From contig NZ_JAFBCR010000001.1 in assembly GCF_016907795.1 (NCBI RefSeq), positions 2,418,001-2,482,000 on the forward strand: a DNA stretch of 64,000 nt, read 5' to 3'. This stretch comes from Kocuria palustris. Lineage in GTDB: Bacteria; Actinomycetota; Actinomycetes; Actinomycetales; Micrococcaceae. A program made the translations under genes and the position numbers. The notes under the pieces were generated by a model, which ran no database searches, had not been told where the DNA came from, and was given only the letters and a program-made list of their open reading frames with translations. This document shows positions 59,652 to 64,000 of the stretch, one piece after another; within the stretch, counting starts at the first letter, position 1; each line of letters opens with the position of its first letter.

Positions 59652-60014
59652 ATGAGCTCCGACGATCAGACCGCCAGCGCCCCGCGCCCGGCCGAGTCCC
59701 TCGGCACCGAAGAGGTCCTCGCCCAGCTGCGGGCCATGCGCGGCACCATCGACAACCTCGACGCCGTGCTCGTCAACGTCCTGGCCGAGCGCTTCAAGGC
59801 CACCCAGCGCGTGGGAGAGCTCAAGGCGGCCAACGACCTTCCGGCAGGGGACCCCGAGCGCGAGTCCCAGCAGATCGAGCGGCTGCGCCGTCTGGCCCAG
59901 GACGCCGAGCTGGATCCGGAGTTCGCGCAGAAGATCCTCAGCTTCATCATCAGCGAGGTCATCCGCCATCACGAGCGCATCGCGGAGGAGCACCGCGCGG
60001 GAACCGAGCGGTGA
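59652..60014 (+). CDS. Chorismate mutase, AroQ type
   Basis: A 120-residue all-helical protein that rearranges chorismate to prephenate for phenylalanine and tyrosine synthesis. It has the AroQ pattern 'LRAMRGTIDNLDAVLVNVLA' with the first-helix Arg, then 'ERFKATQRVGELKAANDLP' and a C-terminal helix ending 'FIISEVIRHHERIAEE'. The stop overlaps the next start by GTGA. It is not fused to prephenate dehydratase or DAHP synthase. Confidence 0.9.
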   Translation: MSSDDQTASAPRPAESLGTEEVLAQLRAMRGTIDNLDAVLVNVLAERFKATQRVGELKAANDLPAGDPERESQQIERLRRLAQDAELDPEFAQKILSFIISEVIRHHERIAEEHRAGTER

Positions 60015-61075
60015 GCGCACGATCCTCCGAGACGGCCGTCCTGCCTCAGGAGCCGACGCGCACGCGCGCCACGGTCGTGGGCGGACTGCCCGGCACCAGC
60101 GCGGTGGAGGCCTTCACGGTCATGCGCGGCGAGCTCGGGGCGCCGCATCGCAGCGGGCTGCTGCCGCTGCCCCAGCGCTCGGACGTGGCCGATGACCTGC
60201 CGCGCACGGTCGCCGTGCTCACCGAGCTGTGGTGCGACCTGCAGCCGCACGGCTGGCGCCTGCAGCGCCACGACTCCAAGGAATCCCGGGCCGCCCGATC
60301 CCTGCTGGCCAGCGACCTCAATGTGCTGGCCGATGTCATCGGCGCCGAGTCCGACGGCGACCTGGAGCCGGTCACCACGCAGCTGCTGGGCCCGACCGCC
60401 CTGGCCGCCCGTCTGCACCTGCACGGCGGCGAGCGAGTGCTGCGCGATCACGGCGCTCGCCGGGACCTGGTCGACTCGCTGGCAGACGGCCTCGGCGAGC
60501 ACCTCTCAGCGCTGCGCCAGTCGATCGGCCCGCGGGGGATCGTCGTGCGCCTGGCCGAGCCCGAGCTGCTGCGCGTGCTCGAGGGTCGGATCCCCACCGC
60601 CAGCGGCTATCAGACCCTGCGGGCCGTGCCGTGGTCGGAGGTCCGCGAGGGGCTCGAGCGCGTGGTCGAAGCCGCGCGGTCCGCCGGGGCGCTCAGCGTC
60701 GAGCTGCAGCTTCCGGAGGGCCTGGAGCCGGCGCGGGCCCTGGGAGTCGGCGCGGACCGGATCGTGGTGTCCGCCCCCGGTCCCAGCGCTCGCGACTGGG
60801 AGCCGCTGGCCGAGATCCAGGACTCGGGCACGGACCTGTGCCTGCTGCTGCCGCACCTGGTCGAGGGCCTGTCCCGGCCGTCGTCGACCTCGCGCGAGGT
60901 CGAGGCGATCGTCCGGCCGATCAGCGAGGTCGGCATGCCGCTGAAGGAGCTGTCGCGGCTGATGGTCGCGGTCGGCCCAGGGCTCGAGGAGCTGGCCCCC
61001 GACCGGCTGCAGTCCGTGCTCGGCCGCGTCGCGGACATCGCCCGAGGGCTCGAGGACACCGCCCGGGAGGCGTGA
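60011..61075 (+). CDS. MetE/UROD-fold protein related to cobalamin-independent methionine synthase
   Basis: A 354-residue protein starting with GTG in the chorismate mutase stop (GTGA). 'ATVVGGLPGTSAVEAFTVMR' near residue 21 resembles the VGSxPG start of the small actinobacterial 'methionine synthase' family that follows mnmA and precedes ligA. It lacks the C-terminal zinc-ligand motif (His-x-Cys...Cys) of full-length MetE that I would expect, so methionine synthesis is doubtful. The remaining chain is rich in Leu, Glu and Arg and fits a TIM-barrel. The function of this short family is not established. Confidence 0.65.
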   Translation: MSARSSETAVLPQEPTRTRATVVGGLPGTSAVEAFTVMRGELGAPHRSGLLPLPQRSDVADDLPRTVAVLTELWCDLQPHGWRLQRHDSKESRAARSLLASDLNVLADVIGAESDGDLEPVTTQLLGPTALAARLHLHGGERVLRDHGARRDLVDSLADGLGEHLSALRQSIGPRGIVVRLAEPELLRVLEGRIPTASGYQTLRAVPWSEVREGLERVVEAARSAGALSVELQLPEGLEPARALGVGADRIVVSAPGPSARDWEPLAEIQDSGTDLCLLLPHLVEGLSRPSSTSREVEAIVRPISEVGMPLKELSRLMVAVGPGLEELAPDRLQSVLGRVADIARGLEDTAREA

Positions 61076-61248
61076 GCTCGAGCGGGCGCGTCGTCGGGCG
61101 GATCCGCATCGGCCACGCTTCCGCGGCTGGGGTGCCCGCCTGCGGGCGGCAGAGCTGACATGATGGACGGGAGCCCACCCTCGCACGACCAGCACGCCGC
61201 GCTGCCGCAGGGATCCGGGCAGATGTCGCGAAGCAGAGAGGCGATCCG

Positions 61249-61935
61249 GTGGCCAAGGCAAAAATCCTCGTGGTGGATGATGACGCAGCACTGGCGGAGA
61301 TGATCGGCATCATCCTCAACGCCGAGGACTACGAGACGATCTTCTGCGCCGACGGAGCCGAGGCCGTGGAGGCCTTCCGCCAGGCCGAGCCGGATGTGGT
61401 GCTGCTCGACCTGATGCTGCCCGGCAAGGACGGCATCCAGATCTGCGGCGAGATCCGGGAGTTCTCGGACACCTCGATCGTGATGCTGACCGCCAAGTCG
61501 GACACCGACGACGTCGTGCGCGGCCTGGAGGCCGGGGCCGACGACTACATCCCCAAGCCCTTCAAGCCCGCCGAGCTGCTGGCCCGCGTGAAGGCCCGGC
61601 TGCGCCCGGGCTCGCGCGCCACCTCGACCGAGCTCGTGGTCGGCGACGTCACCGTGGACATCACCGGCCACCGCGTGCTGCGCGGACAGGAGGAGATCGC
61701 CCTGACCCCGCTCGAGTTCGAGCTGCTGGCTACCCTGGCGCGCTCGCCCGAGCAGGTCTTCACCCGCGACATGCTGCTGCGCCAGGTGTGGGGCTACCAC
61801 AACGCCGCCGACACCCGCCTGGTCAACGTCCACGTCCAGCGGTTGCGCTCCAAGGTCGAGCGCGACCCCGAGAACCCGCAGATCATCGTCACCGTGCGCG
61901 GCGTCGGCTACCGGGCCGGGCACGAGCACCGCTGA
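61249..61935 (+). CDS. mtrA: DNA-binding response regulator MtrA
   Basis: OmpR/PhoB-type regulator of cell-wall metabolism and division in actinobacteria. The 228-residue product has the receiver with acidic pocket 'VVDDDAAL', phospho-acceptor D54 ('VVLLDLMLPGKDG'), T81 and K103 ('YIPKPFKPAE'). A winged-helix domain follows with 'LTPLEFELLATLARSPEQVF' and 'NVHVQRLRSKVERDP'. The high similarity to MtrA and the mtrB gene 23 bases downstream make the name secure. GTG start at 61249 with AGAGAGG seven bases upstream. The 173-bp gap before it shows no strong promoter. Confidence 0.95.
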   Translation: MAKAKILVVDDDAALAEMIGIILNAEDYETIFCADGAEAVEAFRQAEPDVVLLDLMLPGKDGIQICGEIREFSDTSIVMLTAKSDTDDVVRGLEAGADDYIPKPFKPAELLARVKARLRPGSRATSTELVVGDVTVDITGHRVLRGQEEIALTPLEFELLATLARSPEQVFTRDMLLRQVWGYHNAADTRLVNVHVQRLRSKVERDPENPQIIVTVRGVGYRAGHEHR

Positions 61936-61958
61936 GAACCTCCCAGAACCCCCTCGTC

Positions 61959-64000
61959 ATGACCGACCCCTCCTCCACCGGCGCCCACGGCTCGTCCGCG
62001 GTCGCCGGCGCGCGCCCGGACGACGAGTCCGTGGCGGGCTCGGCGGGACCCACGCTTCCTGTGGGAGTCGTCGATGTCCCCGGACAGGAGACGGTCGTCC
62101 ATACCGACCCCCGCGCCGCACGCAGGCGGCGGCGCCGGTACCGCGGACCCATCGGCGGGGCGCGCCTGCGCCTTCGGCTGGTGCTGCGGCGCTGGCGGCA
62201 CTCCCTGCAGTTCCGTGCCGTGTCGATCGCGCTGGTCGGGGCGCTGATCGTCTTCCTGGTCACGGGCAGCTTCCTCTCGCACCAGATCTCCGAGCGGCTG
62301 TTCAACGACACCCTGGGCCAGGCGCTGAGCCAGTCCGAGGCCGACTACCGCAGCGTGCAGGCCAGCTTCGATGCCTCCGAGGGCGGCGACCAGGAGCAGC
62401 TGCAGACCCTCGTGTCCTCCACCCTGAGCGGGCTGGACTCCGGCAGCGACCGGGCGCGCAGCCGCTGGGTGCTGCTGCCGCTGCACGACGAGGACGACAG
62501 CGGCGACGACTCGCTCCCGCCCCAGTCGGAGAAGCCGTGGCTGGGCGAGCAGACCATCCCGGCGGAGCTGCAGGAGGAGGTCGCCGACAGCGTGGGCGTG
62601 GACGAGGGCATGTACTGGCAGTCCGGCTCGGCGCAGATCGACGAGAACGGACCCTCCGTGCCCGTCGTGATCGTCGGCCAGGTCGTGGAGCCGAGGCAGG
62701 GCTCGCCGTACGGGCTCTACTTCGTCCACGACTTCTCCCAGCCCCAGCGCACCCTGGATGCCATGCACGCGGTGCTGGTTCTGGCCACGCTGGTCCAGGC
62801 GCTGCTGGTCTCGGGCGTGGTCTGGTACGTGACCCGCGAGATCGTGCGCCCGGTGACCTACACGGCCCGGTCCTCCGAGTCGCTGGCCGACGGCAACCTC
62901 GATGCCCGCATGGAGGTCCACGGCTCGCACGAGGTCGCCCGGCTGGGCCGATCGTTCAACCGCATGGCCGACAACCTCGCGGATCAGATCACCCGCCTCG
63001 AGCAGCTCTCGTCCATGCAGCAGACCTTCGTCTCGGACGTCTCCCACGAGCTGCGCACGCCGCTGACCACGGTCCGCATGGCCGCCGAGGTCCTGCACAA
63101 TGCGCGCGACGACTTCGACCCCGTCAACCGGCGCTCCGCGGAGCTGCTGTACCACCAGGTCGACCGCTTCGACGTCCTGCTCGCCGACCTGCTCGAGATC
63201 TCCCGCTTCGACGCCGGTGCGGCGCGCCTGGAGATCACCGGGGTCAACATCATCCAGCAGATCACCGGGGTGCTCGAGACCGCCGCCCCCCTGGCCGCCA
63301 ATGCCGACACGGTGATCCGCGTGCACGCCGACCGCCAGCGGATCCTGGTGCAGATGGATCAGCGCCGCATCGAGCGGATCCTGCGCAACCTGGTGGTCAA
63401 CGCGATCGAGCACGGCGAGGGCCGCCCGATCGACATCGTCGTGCGCGCCTCGGGCACCGCGGTGTCCGTGGCGGTGCGCGATCACGGCATCGGGCTCACC
63501 GAGGAGCAGACGGCCAAGGTCTTCGACCGCTTCTGGCGTGCGGACCCGGCGCGCGCCCGCACCACGGGCGGCACGGGGCTGGGGCTGTCGATCGCCGCCG
63601 AGGACACTCGTCTGCACGGCGGCTGGCTCGACGCCTGGGGCTCGCCCGGACAGGGCGCCTGCTTCCGGCTGTCCCTGCCGCTGCTGCAGTCGCGCCCGCT
63701 GTCCGAGGACGACGAGCCGCCCGTCGAGCTGCCGCCGGATCCGGAGTCCATGCCGGTCGTCGGCGTGGTGACGGACACCGGGACCATGGTCGTCATCCCG
63801 CTGGACCAGGACTCGGTGGTCTCGCGCTCCACCGGGCAGCTGCAGCTCGCGCAGATCCGTCGCGCGGCCGATGAGGCCGAGGACGAGGAGGAGCAGACCG
63901 CTCCCGAGGCGTCCCGGACTCCGGAGCAGGACGGGGCGCAGGCTTCCGGACCGGCGCCTTCGGGGGCGGCGCACGAGTCGATCGGCGGGACGTTCGTGGG
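61959..64000 (+). CDS. mtrB: Sensor histidine kinase MtrB, 3' end cut by window edge
   Basis: Membrane kinase partner of MtrA. The first 680 codons are present. A ~80-residue cytoplasmic tail rich in charged and Arg residues precedes the first membrane segment (about 92-110, 'SIALVGALIVFLVTGSF'). An extracytoplasmic sensor region follows, then a second segment ('AVLVLATLVQALLVSGVVW'), a HAMP linker ('ARLGRSFNRMADNLADQI') and the HisKA box 'SDVSHELRTPL' with H363. The HATPase motifs are 'LRNLVVNAIEHGEG', 'VRDHGIGL' and 'TTGGTGLGLSIA'. The ATG at 61959 is the first in-frame start after mtrA; ribosome-site support is weak. An acidic C-terminal tail continues beyond the window, where lpqB usually follows. 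Confidence 0.95.
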   Translation, partial: MTDPSSTGAHGSSAVAGARPDDESVAGSAGPTLPVGVVDVPGQETVVHTDPRAARRRRRRYRGPIGGARLRLRLVLRRWRHSLQFRAVSIALVGALIVFLVTGSFLSHQISERLFNDTLGQALSQSEADYRSVQASFDASEGGDQEQLQTLVSSTLSGLDSGSDRARSRWVLLPLHDEDDSGDDSLPPQSEKPWLGEQTIPAELQEEVADSVGVDEGMYWQSGSAQIDENGPSVPVVIVGQVVEPRQGSPYGLYFVHDFSQPQRTLDAMHAVLVLATLVQALLVSGVVWYVTREIVRPVTYTARSSESLADGNLDARMEVHGSHEVARLGRSFNRMADNLADQITRLEQLSSMQQTFVSDVSHELRTPLTTVRMAAEVLHNARDDFDPVNRRSAELLYHQVDRFDVLLADLLEISRFDAGAARLEITGVNIIQQITGVLETAAPLAANADTVIRVHADRQRILVQMDQRRIERILRNLVVNAIEHGEGRPIDIVVRASGTAVSVAVRDHGIGLTEEQTAKVFDRFWRADPARARTTGGTGLGLSIAAEDTRLHGGWLDAWGSPGQGACFRLSLPLLQSRPLSEDDEPPVELPPDPESMPVVGVVTDTGTMVVIPLDQDSVVSRSTGQLQLAQIRRAADEAEDEEEQTAPEASRTPEQDGAQASGPAPSGAAHESIGGTFV

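Noticed and set aside
61908-63974. 688-codon minus-strand frame opposite mtrB
   Set aside because: Shadow of mtrB, which shows all kinase motifs and follows mtrA by 23 bases.

Overview
The window is a very GC-rich, gene-dense stretch of an actinobacterial chromosome. Gene content and order suggest Micrococcales, most likely a Micrococcaceae relative (Kocuria/Rothia/Micrococcus type). The signs are MtrAB, AdnAB, UPF0182, DUF3107, DUF3117, DUF2342, a coproporphyrin-dependent haem pathway, frequent GTG starts and many 4-nt stop/start overlaps. I see no phage, insertion sequence, integrase or CRISPR array. The genus is an inference from synteny, not from a search.

Layout. (1) 1-13.7 kb corresponds to the mycobacterial Rv1201c-Rv1232c order: dapD(-), dapE, a LOG-family protein, a small membrane ORF and a PIG-V-like glycosyltransferase, DUF3117, an O-methyltransferase(-), an anti-sigma-like membrane protein, tatB, then CBS/MgtE-N, DUF1003 and mrp on the minus strand. 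A YflT-like stress protein, an Xaa-Pro aminopeptidase and a PHP phosphoesterase follow. sigE itself is absent from the place where it usually sits. (2) 13.8-28.3 kb: a DEAD-box helicase, DUF3107 and a TetR regulator, then a nine-gene haem locus: hemA(-) diverging from hemE-cgoX-chdC-cpfC-hemC-hemD-hemB-hemL. Together these encode glutamyl-tRNA to haem b via coproporphyrin, except hemL's tRNA synthetase partner and uroporphyrinogen-III-independent accessory steps, which are not expected here. (3) 28.3-41.6 kb: CsbD, a DEDDh exonuclease, the AdnA/AdnB helicase-nuclease pair, an aminoglycoside-phosphotransferase-fold kinase, NudC and UvrD2. (4) 41.6-49.2 kb: a ThiF-like protein, a YgjP-like metallopeptidase overlapping a DUF2342 protein tail to tail, a PDZ-Lon-like protease and a 1013-residue UPF0182 membrane protein. 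(5) 49.2-54.8 kb: initiator tRNA with its own promoter and terminator, an intergenic region with a 28-bp-arm inverted repeat and a tandem repeat, then pspA, a TPM-domain membrane protein and a divergent HtrA protease. This looks like an envelope-stress neighbourhood. (6) 54.8-64 kb: trmL, a RibD-reductase-like gene and folP2 in one minus-strand operon, diverging from a cysteine desulfurase, mnmA, chorismate mutase and a MetE-like protein; then mtrA and mtrB (cut by the window edge).

Most of the window is core housekeeping. The points that deserve a second look are the apparent loss of sigE with an anti-sigma-like gene left behind, the pspA/TPM/htrA stress cluster, the FolP2-RibD pairing, the long intergenic palindrome beside the tRNA, and a recurrent TANNNT box 6-9 nt before many start codons that implies leaderless transcription.
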